Positions 1 to 12,103 of a DNA stretch of 64,000 bases are shown here, one piece after another. The translations under genes and the position numbers were made by a program. Below the pieces are notes generated by a model that was given only the letters and a program-made list of their open reading frames with translations, was not told where the DNA came from and did not search any database. Source of the stretch: Harmothoe impar (taxonomy: Eukaryota; Annelida; Polychaeta; Phyllodocida; Polynoidae); contig OX381710.1 of the NCBI GenBank assembly GCA_947462335.1, forward strand, positions 66,149,303-66,213,302, in the 5' to 3' direction. Position 1 is the first letter of the stretch, and every line of letters starts with the position of its first letter.

Positions 1-1620
1 GCCGACCGATGTGCCAGGAATAGCCAGCAGTGCGCTCAGACTTGTGCCGATAGCCGAGCACTGACATTTGACACGAGTTATTTCTTGGTGCTTTCTTATT
101 GCGGGGGCCACGATGATATCATGTGGCATTAAGGCGAGGAATCACAATCAGGAGGCGACGCGGCTGATGCTACTGCTGCTGCTGTTGTTGTTATTCCTAC
201 AGTTTCACTACGAGTAGGCATTTTGGTCGGCGGTGGTGGTCAGTTGCCACAAATATGGCAGTGTCAGCATTTTAGATATTGCAAAATGTGTGTGTGTGTT
301 AGGGGGATGTGAGAATGTAGGATGTCTCTCAGGAATTGGCAGCTACCAATATGTGTGTGGTGGTGACACGGCCAGTACCATTGGTACCCCTTCCCTGTAA
401 TAATGCAGTGGCCATGTACCTGTATAGAATCTTAGTCCCCTTACCTCCCAGGCTGAATAGTGTCCATGTTAGCATGCTGAAATGTAGCAAAGGGATCCTG
501 GCATACACCCACCTCATACAGTTGTTGGGTAAAAGACGGCTATTGTGCAGAATACTTAGCAAAGCCAATGCTACTGTGACAGTTACTACCGTCAATTCCC
601 ACGTATAATGCATTGGTTATACGCGAAACAAATCCAGTCCGGAATCCAGTGCTGGTTACATGATTTGCCTAGGTTATGGGTGCGAGTTATACAAGTGTTT
701 TTAGAAGTACAGTACTAAAGTAGACATTTTCAAACCCTAGGTGGGAATGATATGATATTCTCAACATTGAGAAATTAACATTGCATCTCTTTTTACGGAA
801 ATAAAATGAGCGTTGCTCTTTGGAAAAAAAACATACAAAAAAAACATTGCGTCACTCCATGTTGGCCATGAGTGTAGAGACTAGAGTTACCAGGACACCA
901 CTGTTACTGTCTGCTCCTGGATGTCCATGGCCTCCCGGATATAGACCACAGACTACACTACCCAGTACTGGCCTCCCACTCCACTGTACACATTAGCACC
1001 ATTATGACAGCCCTTTTTAGGCCTCCCAGCCACAAATTGCCACAATGATGAGCACAGGGATTGGACAGCTTTACTTCAATCCACAAGTGGGAGGGAGGTC
1101 GGGAGAAAACATCATTCATACCAGTTTTTACCACTTTGTGTTTATCGATTTGTGAAAAATATATTCATAAATCAATGCCTTTTGACTCAAAACTGATCCA
1201 AGCAAGGCCCAGATTGAGAACATGCACTTACAAATCTTCATGAAGTCATGTTACTTATGTACACAAAGTAACAGGTACATGTATAATAACACAACCGTAG
1301 TCTGTTCATACAGAAGACACCCATATAACATCCAATAACGCATGCTCAATCTTGTAGCTTTATCCTGGGTAACCACAATACCTCCCATATAAAACCAATC
1401 ATAATTCTAGCCAGCATATGTTAATAACTTACTGAAAACGATATACCGGTATGTGTTGCATATTAAAAATGCCGGGGTTGTTCATCATATGTATTCCGTT
1501 AAATTGTGAAATAGATTAGTATCAATATTTCCAAGGAAATGAGAATCATCATTAAAGACTGCTTTAACACAAATAAATCAATCATGAAAATATCTTCTTG
1601 GTCAGGGCGTGTGTCAATCC
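1..1620. other. Gene-free stretch, no element recognised
   Basis: I see no convincing exon, RNA gene or transposon here. A short imperfect triplet microsatellite of CTG/GTT units lies near 166-195, a GT run near 288-300, and A-rich tracts near 825-845. The opposed open frames at 329-613 and 336-608 overlap on both strands and resemble no known protein, so I treat them as chance frames. Confidence 0.5.
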
Positions 1621-1624
1621 TCTA

Positions 1625-1732
1625 GGGTCGGCATGCTGTTTGACTGCAGTACAAGCGTGTAGACATCAAGCAACATGATCATCGATGACATTAGACATTA
1701 GTACCTTAAAGCAGTATGCAGCCCATAAAGGG
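1625..1732. mobile_element. TTAA-flanked multi-hairpin MITE, fragment
   Basis: Degenerate copy of the family best preserved at 16756-16998. It retains the GGGTCGGCATG segment, the CATTA...AAAGCAGTATGC segment and a right end reading AAAGGGTTAA, so the right TTAA target is present (1733-1736). The left end is decayed. Confidence 0.5.
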
Positions 1733-1974
1733 TTAACCGGTGTATTGTGATGTGAAGGTGTATTGACAGAGAGTACCTTGTATGTAGAGCTGGCAGTGGT
1801 TGTAGGTGTGTCCTGCCCCCCTGGGTGTGTCACTGTCATGACGTGCTGTAGAACCATGTTTAATAGTGTTATACTCTACATACATGTATAAGGAAGGGTG
1901 CGGCTCACTCGGTGGTACCTACAGGCATACCTCCCCCTATTACCCTGAACAATTCTCTTGTCATTTGTGGTGCA

Positions 1975-2470
1975 TTAGGGGCAAGAGATGGTGACCTACT
2001 CAGGGTGACCAGTTACAGTGCTGTAGCCCATAGTAGAGGGGGACAAGATGGTGTCCTACAAGAGGGTGACAGGTGACAGTGCTATCAAGTTCAATTTCGT
2101 TCAAGTTCAAGTTCAAATGTTGTTTATTGATCACCAAGACAAAAGTTTATGATCTCCTTTCATAATCGGTCTCGGGGTGTCCAAAGGTTCTGACCTGTAC
2201 TTTAATATATTTTTTTTTTTTTTAATTTTTTTTTTTTACGGCATTTGGAGCCATCATAACAAGGTAGCTCTGGCTAGTGTGAGGAGGGACCCCACATCGT
2301 TTATTTAAAGTACTTTAATATATAACATAAAATGACATATATGATAATACCGTGTATGCCTCCTATCTTACAGTGCAAGTATATCAGTATGTACATGAAA
2401 TCATATTACTAGCTAAAATTGGGGACAAGATGGCTGCCTACACAGGGTGACCAGTTACAGTGTTATAGGT
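1975..2470. repeat. Degenerate minisatellite with GACAAGATGG core
   Basis: Three related blocks share GGTGACC, CAGTTACAGTGCTGTAG-like text and GGGGACAAGATGG. They sit near 1985-2030, 2038-2085 and 2420-2470, separated by a TTCAAG-rich and T-rich stretch at 2095-2240. The GACAAGATGG core recurs elsewhere in the window as a perfect YY1-like motif. Confidence 0.45.
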
Positions 2471-2474
2471 GGAG

Positions 2475-4160
2475 TAGAGCCCCCTGGTGATGAGGGCTGT
2501 CTCTACTGTGTACGTCCAGACACGGTGTGCTTGGCTGCACACTGACACACAGCAGCCTGTAGTAGAGGATATACCTCTATATAGCCGATAGGCATGATGC
2601 CTACTGTGTGCCACCATCTTCATTTGGAGAGGGGGACAAAATGGGACAACATGTCAACCACTTTCTAAGAGGGGGGCAACAGAATGTCACCCTTGGAAAG
2701 AGAAAGCACCTATGAGTTACTACATGTATAGCGTGTAGTTCAATGGGAGGGGGGGGGCAGCAGAAAGGTCTTTGAAGGGTGTTGGGTCTGGAAAATTCAG
2801 AACCATCTAGCCCCCCCCCCTCCGTGTTAAATAATGGGCACTCCCTGTTAAGAAAGGGAAAACAAAGAGTTGAGTCTATGAGTAGCCCCCCACCCAGATG
2901 ACACACATGTCAGGTACACCCTGTGTGATACGTCACGCGTGACGGCTCGTGACAGACGCAGCGTCACAGTGTACGTCGTCACACAGCGATGGCCAAAAGC
3001 CACCCCCACAACACGGCAAGGGGGCAACATAGAGAACATAAAATGGCATAACAGCTACTGGCTTTAAATGCATTCACGTTGCCTCAAATTCTTTGAATAC
3101 TGGAATCTAGATAAGAATCGTAGAGGGGGTAAGGGACTGTACAAAACAGGTATGCTCTTGTTACTTATTCGGGTACTTAATATAGGAAGGAAATTACTTT
3201 ACATGACATTAACACTGCCTCAGATTCTTTGAGTGCCGATGTCAAGCCCCGATGGGACAGAGGATATGGTTCTTGTAAAGTTATGCACTTGTTAGAATCT
3301 GCTTGTGTAAATCAACAGGAGATTGCTTTGTATTCATTAGAAATGCCATACGTTGTTTGGAGCCGGAAGTTCCAGGTAAATCAACTGACCACAGGTATGG
3401 GTTAAGTCGTCCCAGGAATTCTTCTCAGGTAGAAGTCATTCCAGCCTTAGTTCTTGAATTGATGAAAAGTCAAGAACCTAAGATAGAATTCCCATCATTC
3501 CTGGGCTGTTTTCGCGAAAGACAAATCCCTTAGAGATGATAAATACAGGGAATGATGTGATTTGATGCGCTATGTATAACTGTGTTGTCATGGTGACTAC
3601 CTCCCCGATGCTGCATTCACCCCCCCCCCTCCACACCTTATTTCTCTGTACATCTATATGACGCCTCCCCCTCCTTTCCAAATTCCTGGGTTCCCTTAAT
3701 TCATGATTATTAATGCGTCATGACGTATAAAGAACATATTGTATGAAATCACGATTATTAAATGGTTATGAAGATGATTGGTCGGTGACTAGGCCTCTAC
3801 TGAGTGAGTAGCACCTGCTCAGACATATGGACCATTGCAGCAAGAAAGGGTGACTTTTCAGAAAAAGTTTCAGATGCAGTTTTTGAACATTTATGAAGTG
3901 GGACAGACAAATGTACATTAAGATACTTTAGTAGTTGTCCTGGGAATCTTCTGATACGAGATGTTTGCAAACATAGCTATTACAGACAATGTCATGAGGA
4001 TTCTGTTAAAACCAACGTAAACACAACTTTGTTATTAAAAGTCTTTTCTGGGTGCATTCTAGCTGTGTGTGCTGCAGTGTGGTGCTTCCCCAGTGTTAGC
4101 TGTAGAAGTTGAGCTGGTGACCTGGTTCGGCCACCACCCCACAACATGCCCCACTGCCCT
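2475..4160. other. Gene-free stretch, simple repeats only
   Basis: No supported exon. It contains G/C homopolymer runs (about 2748-2757, 2811-2821, 3619-3631). Near 2935-2960 there is a small CACG-rich palindromic patch. The open frames across this region have low-complexity or frame-shadow compositions and no domain I recognise. Confidence 0.4.
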
Positions 4161-4164
4161 CTGA

Positions 4165-4199
4165 CCCCCCCCCCCCCCCCCCACCACACACACACACAG
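4165..4199. repeat. Compound microsatellite C(n)(AC)n
   Basis: A run of about 18 C is followed directly by ACCACACAC repeats. It is one of about nine such compound tracts in the window, always with the C-run on the same side of the AC repeat when strands are equalised. Confidence 0.85.
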
Positions 4200-4418
4200 G
4201 GGTACAGCAGGTCACCCACCCAGTCAGTGCTAACAATGGGACCTAGACAGGACCTGACAATCTCTGCACCCTGTACCGGGGTAAAGAGAAATAAGGGATG
4301 AAAATAAAAGTCCCTGATTTCAAGGTGTCTTTTTTTGTATGTCGCGAAGACCTGTACTTAGCTATACAGGGTCTGTAGTCAGGGTCTCAATTCGAGCTTT
4401 TTTTTGTCGACATTATAG

Positions 4419-4510
4419 ACTCGCCAGAGCCGCACTCACGCATCATGCCGACCCTTTGGGAGTGTATCACTCCATACTGTCAATGACATTAAAGCACTAT
4501 GCGTCCCTTA
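4419..4510. mobile_element. TTAA-family MITE, fragment
   Basis: Contains ACTCGCCAGAGCCGC, GCATCATGCCGACCC, GGGAGTGTATCA and ATTAAAGCACTATGCG followed by TCCCTTA. These are consecutive landmarks of the right half of the multi-hairpin MITE. The left half is absent. Confidence 0.55.
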
Positions 4511-5012
4511 TGGTTACCATTTAGATATCAATAGCTTGAGAAAATCTCATCCTTACTACTCAACATACTAGACGCTGATTGATGGTTCGAGTTTGGTCAC
4601 CCCTCCCCTCGAAGGCAACATTATGAATTCATAGGGATAGTCTATATTACAAGGTAGCACAATGCTAGTGACTACCGTGATCCAGTTCATGTGTTCCATT
4701 ACTGGTTTAATAGAGTGAAATGCATTTAGTCAATCCCCCCATCCCTGCACACACATTGCCCTCCGTGTCCCACGCACAGTTTGACATATGGTGACATGGT
4801 GGTTTACTGGGCCGTGTGTATGGTTACCGGTATAGGGGCCCATCACTGCTTGTGCCACAGTGTAAAGATAAATGTACTCCATTTTAGTGCCGATAATTAA
4901 ATACCACTACAGCAGGAGTCGTACACGTGTAATGAGGCCCACAGGTGGAGATACTACTGGGACATGTTCTCTATCTAATAACACATGTAAGAACACGTAC
5001 CGGTAGGAATAC
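4511..5012. other. No gene or element seen
   Basis: Ordinary AT-rich sequence without splice-flanked open frames or inverted repeats that I could recognise. Confidence 0.4.
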
Positions 5013-5370
5013 CAGTCTTTGCGAAAACATGCAGGACAGTGGCAATGTCCTTGTAAAATGCCACCGGTCCAGCAGATTCACAATTGTAGCAGGACCGAAT
5101 GTACAGTCGCATGTTGGGCTTTTCTGAACTAGAGGAATTCAGTTGGGCTTCTAAAGCTGAAATATGTGTATCAATATACTGTGTAAAACTATCCAACTAT
5201 CCTGATTTGGCCATAAATGATTACAAGTGTAATGTACCTTTGATGGACAATACTATTTTATACTTTAAATGCATAAGCCATCAGATATGTGGCCATCCGG
5301 TCCTCCAAAAATGTAACCGGTCCTGCAACATTAAATGTCCTGTGGGATGAAAAAGTTTTCGCAAAGACTG
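5013..5370. mobile_element. MITE with CAGTCTTTGCGAAAAC inverted ends
   Basis: The left end CAGTCTTTGCGAAAAC (5013-5028) is repeated in inverse orientation as GTTTTCGCAAAGACTG (5355-5370). Inside the arms, CAATGTCCTTGTAAAATGCC and the CCGGTCC motif are mirrored by GCAACATTAAATG and ACCGGTCCTGC. Flanking text GAATACCAG also recurs outside the right arm. The length (about 360 bp) and lack of a coding frame fit a non-autonomous DNA transposon. The superfamily is not assignable because no clear target duplication is visible. Confidence 0.6.
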
Positions 5371-6024
5371 TTGAATACCAGTACATAGTTTCATGATAGT
5401 TAATTGGATAAGTACCAGTATAGTTCCATAACATTCCTGTATTTATTATATAATACATGCCTTCGTGATAGTCGGTTTCTAATTAGTTATCAATCCATTA
5501 CAATGCCAATGGTATTATTGAACCAGGGCACAGTTGTGCCAGGTTCTTTAGAGACAGGTATTTTTGCATTTTTGGTCCGAAAAATGCAACATGTTCTCCG
5601 CCTAATTTTCCTGTCTGACATTGAGAAATAAAATATTTAAATACTGCAGCACACAAGTTTTGATCAATGCCAATCTATGCCATCGAATATTGAAACAAAA
5701 AAAGGTATTTTTCATGTATAAAATTAAGTTTAAAAAGAGGTCACTAAAACAGCATAAAACTAACTTTTTGAGCTCAATGCTAAAGTATGGGCTTTCAGGT
5801 AAACCACAGACCTTCCTAAAGTGTCCCTTTACACAGAATGCTCTTTGTTCCTATATAAAAATCGGGTGAGACGCTTTTTTGAGACGCTCTGTGGGCAGAA
5901 AGTTGGATATACATCAGCTAACCTTCATGAAAATGAAGATAAGGCACCACTTTACACAGAACATGATCGAAATACACAGAAAATCGATCGGTTCGCGAGC
6001 GATAAAAGGCACTCGTTATAATTA

Positions 6025-6096
6025 CAGTAAAACTTGGTTACAACGAGGTACCTGCAGCCACTGTAATAACCTCGTTGTAACAGAGGTGAGCTGAGA
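6025..6096. mobile_element. pogo/Tigger-like MITE remnant
   Basis: The block begins after TA with CAGTAAAACTTGGTTACAAC, which resembles the CAGT...AACCTSGTTATAAC type of terminus found in pogo-like (Tc1/mariner superfamily) elements. TTACAACGAGGT (6038-6049) pairs with ACCTCGTTGTAA (6069-6080). The right terminus is not complete, so this is a remnant. The assignment rests on terminus similarity only. Confidence 0.45.
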
Positions 6097-6364
6097 CACC
6101 CATCTAAGAAAAGTACATGTGAGGGATAGGGCAGGGGGAGGTGTGGGGGGGCAGGGTAAGGCGGGGGAGCTTCCCTCTGTGATGGGGGCAGACTCAGGAG
6201 TGTAGGTATATACTTTCAGGTCGCAGTTCTCGTACTCCACAAGAAGTCAACGAAACATCACAACAGTCCCACAGCGTCATCGACACCGTATCTCCGCCGT
6301 TTATCGTACGATCAACTCGCTTTTTGATAGGGACAAAAGGCGGTACATGCCTGCAGCCTGCAAC

Positions 6365-6456
6365 TGTCGCCCACGCCCACCAGCTCATCCACACCCACCG
6401 GCTTGCCCACGCCCACCGGCTTGCCCACACCCACCGGCTCGCCCACACCCACCTGC
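6365..6456. repeat. 18-bp minisatellite CCCACCGGCTTGCCCACG
   Basis: About five imperfect copies of an 18-bp unit built on CCCACCGGCTTGCCCAC, with variants CCAGCTCATCC and CCGGCTCGCC. Both strands stay open across it (for example 6194-6448, minus), which explains the Trp/Ala/Ser-rich apparent proteins there. Confidence 0.8.
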
Positions 6457-7413
6457 ACAGTTGAAATATGATAACATATTAGTGTGACACATGATTTGAG
6501 GGTAGTTTTGACCCAGGAATACATTCCTGCTCTCAGAATTGACAAATAGTTCATTGTTCCTGAAATAAAATTCATGGATTAAGTCATTTAGTCCATCAAT
6601 TCAATCCCTTTATCAACCTGACCCTGAGTCGTTTGCGATGTTAATCACATATGCAATCTTTGCTTACATTTCGTTTTCATTTTAAACATTATAGATAAAT
6701 TCAGTGAAAAAAAGAAAACTATTAAAATGAAAACAACAGTATTGCAAAAAAAAGCCCTGGTTCACATGTGATATATATCACATATACCATTCATTAGTGT
6801 TTTCGTTAATTAACGTTGAAGGCCGCAGACCAATTGACGTCATTTAGTGGACACGTAATCATATACTATCATAATGATGTACCGTAATAGACTTATTAAT
6901 AGTAACATGCAACATGCATTAGACAGATCAAGACAAGGGGTTTAGATGCGAACAATTGTCCTTAACTGAGTTTAAGTGTGACTGTAGTACTGTCACCACT
7001 GTGGTACACTCAGTATGCTCTACCGTGGGTTATAGCCTTGTGCTGGTCACTGGGGCCAGGGTATAGAGCTGTGGTACTGTGCTACTGGTATGGTATATGG
7101 GGAATGTTCACCAATGATGTAACCTATTGTGGGACCTTTTTCCAGACAACCTCACCCAAATCTTATTCTGTTCGGGCAAATTGGACGAAACAAAATGTAT
7201 GAGCCGGGTCCCATTTTGTCAGTAAAGCCAAAGACCCCCAGAGTCTAGTCAGTGACATAATTTGTGAACGTTGTCTGTGAAGGTGGTGGAGGTGGTGGAG
7301 GTGTGTTGACCTGGCCGGGCCCTACAAGGTGGTGATGGATGGTGGCCATGTGGAGGAGGCAACTGTCGTGGTAACCCCCCGTGGTAACCCCCCCCCCCCC
7401 AGTACCCACAGGT
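6457..7413. other. No gene seen
   Basis: No supported exon or transposon. A GGTGGA microsatellite lies near 7281-7305 and a C-run near 7388-7400. Frame 6978-7202 on the plus strand has no splice context and no recognisable domain. Confidence 0.4.
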
Positions 7414-7426
7414 CACTCCGTGCCTA

Positions 7427-7740
7427 GGGGTGGGGAGTTAGCTCAGAGGTAGAGCGTTCGTCTGGCACCCACAAGAACGTGGGTTCAAGACTCAGCAGCG
7501 CCCTGCTGATTGAGCTGCGACCTCCCCCCTGCTGTGGTAGACTTACAGCATATCAAAGGCCTGTCCATCTCACACTGTGCCTATGTAGTGTGGGATGTAA
7601 AAGAACCATTGTCTCGGTAAAAGTGTAGGGACATGCTTTCTATCTTCAGTCACCTCATAGATTCGATCACCATCACCGCCCTTGAAATGACCATAGCTGT
7701 TAACTAGGGCGTAAAGCAACCCAACAACCAACCAACCAAC
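7427..7740 (+). mobile_element. Full-length tRNA-derived SINE with 13-bp TSD
   Basis: The head carries a tRNA-type RNA polymerase III promoter: box A TAGCTCAGAGG (7439-7449) and box B GGTTCAAGACT (7482-7492). After the tRNA-like head comes a unique body of about 200 bp. The tail is GGGCGTAAAGCAACCCAACAACC with CCAA repeats. The insertion is bracketed by a perfect 13-bp duplication, CACTCCGTGCCTA, at 7414-7426 and 7741-7753, as expected for LINE-driven target-primed insertion. The body matches the 5'-truncated copy at 9854-10036. SINEs code for no protein and depend on a partner LINE, which is not in this window. Intact promoter boxes and a clean TSD suggest a fairly recent insertion. Confidence 0.9.
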
Positions 7741-7753
7741 CACTCCGTGCCTA

Positions 7754-9203
7754 AGTCCCCGGGTCACCTTTCACACATACTTTAGTAACTATATGACATT
7801 AGCGCATTAGGCCATGGGTGCCGCCATCTTGACTCAGAGCAATGCATTCTGGTTAGGTCCTCGATTCCAAAGCAGCGCATCATGGGTGGATTTCTTATCA
7901 GTCCCCTTATTCCATCGGGACCAGGTGTGAAAGGAGGGGGTTAACCTGGTAAGGAGATGAGGTATGCTAGTCCCGTATACTGAAGGGGGCAGGATACACA
8001 GAGAAACCTACCAGGTCCAGGGATGAAAGTCTTCCCAAGTTTTTCCCTGATTTTTTTTTTCATGTCACGAAAGTTCAATACTTACATATAGAAACTGTAT
8101 TATGGAGTCTATTTGAACATTTTAGAGTTTAGAGGGGTATTGGTAAGCCCACTTGTGCAGGTTCCCTGAAGACAGAATACTTGCAGCTGGAGTTGTTATA
8201 AGACTGTTGTGTGACATAATGATGGAGCATGTGTCTGTCTACATAATACAGTATTAGATAAGCATGTAATCAGACATACACAATAGTTTAGATAACAGGC
8301 TATTTGTGGTGTACATAAACGATAACAGTACCAACCTGCTACTTAGGTCTAAACAAAAGAACTGTTTCCTATCACCCTAACTTGTTCATGGACTTTTTCA
8401 GAAATTTTATGTTTTGATGTATTCTCTTTGCCAATAGACATAAAAAAAAATCAAAAAAATCAGATAGGATTATTTAGGTGCGTATGGGTAGCCTTTATAA
8501 CCATCTCCTGGAAGCATATCTAATATTCTCGGGGCTTAAGGACACATCATAACTGACAATAATTACATTAGAATTACTATGTATCTCGCGTGCAGTCCAT
8601 GTAGTTTCTGAGAAGTCTATAAATGGGTTGCATGTATGTATATGGCACAGAGCTGTCAGTGGTTTAGATGTATACAATCACTAGTCACTACTAGTACATT
8701 ATGGTTCATACCTCCCACATAAACTAGTGCGAGATCTGGGACATCCTGTTACAACATAGGAAACAAGAAAAGGGACAGAAGCAGGACATAAAGAGAGGCC
8801 GTGTTAAGAGGAAAATAAACTGACAAGTTGAAGCAACAAGAAATAAAATTAAATGAAAATAAATAAACCTCGGCCGTAAATGGTAGTATGAGTGAATCTA
8901 ATGACGGAGAAGGAGGAATGTGATGGTTTAAGACAGTACATGTAAATAGCCGCACAGAAGGGATCCTCCTCTGGCCCCGTATGGAGTATCCCGTCTGCGT
9001 GGCCACTGTCACGTACTTGTAGGTTATGTGTCTAACATGATAGATATGACCACATGTCGATGCTCCTCACGTACCACGTCATTATCATTATCCCATTCTG
9101 CACACTGTCCTACTTGTGCAGATGACTACAGAGGACATGGGGCAGCCTCCACACTTTAAAGCTCGCTAAGTACTTTACATGTCGCAGCAGTCCAGGCTCA
9201 CCA
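7754..9203. other. No gene seen
   Basis: No supported exon. Short T and A runs (about 8050-8060, 8440-8450) only. The CCGCCATCTTGACTC segment near 7820 is a degenerate form of the YY1-like motif found in several minisatellites of the window. Confidence 0.4.
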
Positions 9204-9290
9204 TAACCCTGTAAGGCCCGCACAGTGCTTTAATGTGCTATCGCCTCTGCCTTGATGATGCATGAATGCAGCATCGATGATTGGGCTAAC
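9204..9290. mobile_element. TTAA-family MITE, fragment
   Basis: Starts TAACCCTGTAAGGCCCGCAC, continues AGTGCTTTAATGTGCT and GATGATGCATGAATGCAGC, the order seen in the left half of better copies. The right half is missing. Confidence 0.55.
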
Positions 9291-9853
9291 GTTTACAAAG
9301 ATATCTTCATTTATGAAGTTCCCTTACTGGCTAGGTAAACTACTCTCCATCTTTTGCTGATGGTAGATACATCTGTGTGGATAGGATATTTTACAAGAAT
9401 AAAGATGTGTTGAGGAGCAGGCTCAGTGAAAGCAGACAACCTTTCTTGTAAATTGATCAAATGGAAGCCATAGTCATATACATGTATATATTAAGACCGT
9501 CAAGGAAATTGTATAGATAGGGGTGCTTGTGGCAGAAGGGCAATGCGCCCGAGCTAGTTTTCACCTACAAGGGTGATTAGATTCAATAAAGCCACATTTA
9601 AAAAAAGAAAAAGAGAAAAATGTCTTTTTTGTTTGTTTAATGGCTACTACATGTGTGTTAAGTATTGTAGAACATGAGTACCAAGTGGACATGTACACAG
9701 CCTGATTGTACAAGACGACCGCTGTATCAGCCAGCCTATCTCTGCTATCTCTCGCCCACACACAGGCCTCCCTGTTCCCATATGTCACCATTCTTATCAC
9801 CTCTGGCCCACAGGCCCAGATTAAGTGTAGGCCACCATCTTGTCCCTCAGGTG

Positions 9854-10036
9854 GTTAAAGAACCTTTGCTTCAGTAACTATAGAGACAGGATTTCTGTCT
9901 TCAACTTCTCTCATATATTCAATCATCCTGGATGCGATCATCTCTGGCCTACATTTTACTTGCGAATTTTTTTTTTTTGAGAAAGTCTCCTCTGCATTGT
10001 CAATAGGACATTAAACTACACAAACAAACAAACAAA
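9854..10036 (+). mobile_element. 5'-truncated SINE copy with 10-bp TSD
   Basis: The body aligns by eye with the 3' part of the SINE at 7427-7740 (AAAGAACC, TTTCTRTCTTCA, ATTCRATCA landmarks in the same order) and ends ACATTAAACTACACAAACAAAC with an AAAC-repeat tail. CCCTCAGGTG flanks it at 9844-9853 and 10037-10046. Loss of the tRNA head with retention of tail and target duplication is the usual sign of incomplete reverse transcription. Confidence 0.8.
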
Positions 10037-10067
10037 CCCTCAGGTGTTGACGCTTCTTCCTGTGGAT

Positions 10068-10585
10068 GACAGCGCATTGATTTAGGGTAGCTTGACCTTG
10101 ACTAAGAGTCAACCAATACCATGAGAGGTCCACCTCAATGTTGTAGTCATCCATGCATGATGATGACTCTGTATCACAGTACACTTTAAGTGTAACTCTT
10201 TCTAGCAAAGGGCAAATAGAAGATATATCATGCATGAATGACAGCGCATTGATTTAGGGTAGCTTGACCTTGACTAAGAGTCAACCAATACCATGAGAGG
10301 TCCACCTCAATGTTGTAGTCATCCATGCATGATGATGACTCTGTATCACAGTACACTTTAAGTGTAACTCTTTCTAGCAAAGGGCAAATAGAAGATATAT
10401 CATGCATGAATGACAGCGCATTGATTTAGGGTAGCTTGACCTTGACTAAGAGTCAACCAATACCATGAGATGTCCACCTCAATGTTGTAGTCATCCATGC
10501 ATGATGATGCCTCTGTATCACAGTACACTTTAAGTGTAACTCTTTCTGGCAAAGGGCAAATAGAAGATGTATCATGCATGAATGA
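10068..10585. repeat. 172-bp unit, three tandem copies
   Basis: GACAGCGCATTGATTTAGGG begins at 10068, 10240 and 10412, exactly 172 bp apart. The units are nearly identical (a few single-base differences in the third copy) and each ends ATATATCATGCATGAAT. The near identity implies a recent duplication. The minus-strand frames 10011-10235 and 10400-10606 are the same chance frame in different copies. Since 172 is not a multiple of three, the array is unlikely to encode a repeat protein. Confidence 0.9.
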
Positions 10586-11239
10586 CTTTATGATTGAGGT
10601 AGACATCTCAAGGTTCTCTAGTTCACGTTACGCTATACTTGGTTAGTAGTTACATGTCAACTATAAAGTAGAATGTATAGTTCAGGTGTCAGCCATTGCT
10701 ACTACTGGTATGGTGATATAGTCGGCCTTCTAATACAACCTTCGGCAGGACCTCCATAGTAGGAAGGAGACAGAGGGTTAATGATGTCTACTTTAGATAC
10801 TTACTGGTGTCAGGATTATAGTTGGGCCTGATTCTACCCCCGGTAAGTGGGTCAGGTGAGGGGACATGAAGGAGACTTATTGTGGTGCAGTCTTATAGAA
10901 AACAAGACATGCCTACTTGGTGTATATAAATTTATAAACGCCCCTCCCCTCACCCTGTTAGTCATTTGTGTATATTCAGTAGTAGCTGCCATATCCGGCC
11001 TCCAGACAGCTAAATGGGCTCTATCTAGTATCTGTATGTCTGGGGACCACTGTGGGTGTGTGGGAGGTGGGGGTGATTGAATGGACCCCCTTTGCCCCCT
11101 TACTCATATATACAAATGTACACAGCTCGTCTCATTCAGTGCCAGTCTGCCTACCCCCCGCTCCCTTTGACTTAAACAGAGGCTTGGTCAACCCCTCCCA
11201 CCCCATTCACAAGCTAAAACTCACACAGACAGACTGACT
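10586..11239. other. No gene seen
   Basis: No splice-flanked coding segment or inverted repeat recognised. The frames at 10847-11080 and 11052-11237 lack any recognisable domain. Confidence 0.4.
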
Positions 11240-11306
11240 CGCTAAGGCTGCATGCATGCATCATCACATGATCACATTAAAGCACGATGCGGCCCTTAAA
11301 GGGTTC
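11240..11306. mobile_element. TTAA-family MITE, right-end fragment
   Basis: Carries GCATGCATGCATCATCAC, then CATTAAAGCACGATGCGGCC and the right terminus CTTAAAGGG followed by TTC. Only the last third of the element survives. Confidence 0.55.
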
Positions 11307-11309
11307 ATA

Positions 11310-12099
11310 GAGGAACCATGGGTGATTTCTCAAAGAAGAGCATCAGGGGAGAATTTTCATCATGGGGAAGGTATCTTTAATCAGTTAGGATAATCGATGT
11401 AAGACCTGAGACCAGTATGACCCGGTACCGGTACTTGTCCTTTTATGGTAGCTAATGCACGTGCCCCTCTTAATCGCCAAGGTGAACAACCGGTACTTTT
11501 CATATTTTTCTCGTGGTAAATTAACCAGTGCGAACATTTTTATAAAAAGATATATCTTTTTCTCCCCACTGTAGTCTATAAACGTAATATACTTCATCCA
11601 TCATTCCATGAATATCATATCTCAGTCGTCATTTTATATATAACATCAATGACCCCCCCCCCCCCCCCCCGCACTCTGTGACCTAGGTTTAATTAAGGGC
11701 ACCAATTAGCCTACACAGCCCTGTAAATGGGCGCTAATTCACGGGCTTGTTTTTAACTTGGGCACTAGGCCATAGAAGCAACTCCGTCTGGCTCCTAATC
11801 TACTGGCAGTTATACTTATGTTGAATTATACAACATACTTCCACGTAGGTAGCAGTCTTACCTTCATTAGTACAGAATAATATATGATTAAAGCCATGAT
11901 ATGCTGGAATATGTATGATTTCGTCTGGTGCACCGAATCAAAAATCAAAATAACTGCTTATGAAAGTGTTTTGCACTTTCCTCATATAAATGACATTGAG
12001 TAACGACTGTTCCGTGATAATTACCTAACACACATGGCACTGCTGTTTAGATTCACCTCTATAGTTAGGCTTAACCCTATATCCACTATGTAGCAAGGA
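11310..12099. other. No gene seen
   Basis: Contains a C homopolymer of about 20 bases near 11652-11671. No other structure recognised. Confidence 0.4.
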
Positions 12100-12103
12100 T
12101 TAA

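Noticed and set aside
7432..7500. A genuine tRNA gene
   Set aside because: Box A and B are present, but the sequence does not fold into a clean cloverleaf by eye and is continuous with a SINE body inside a target duplication.
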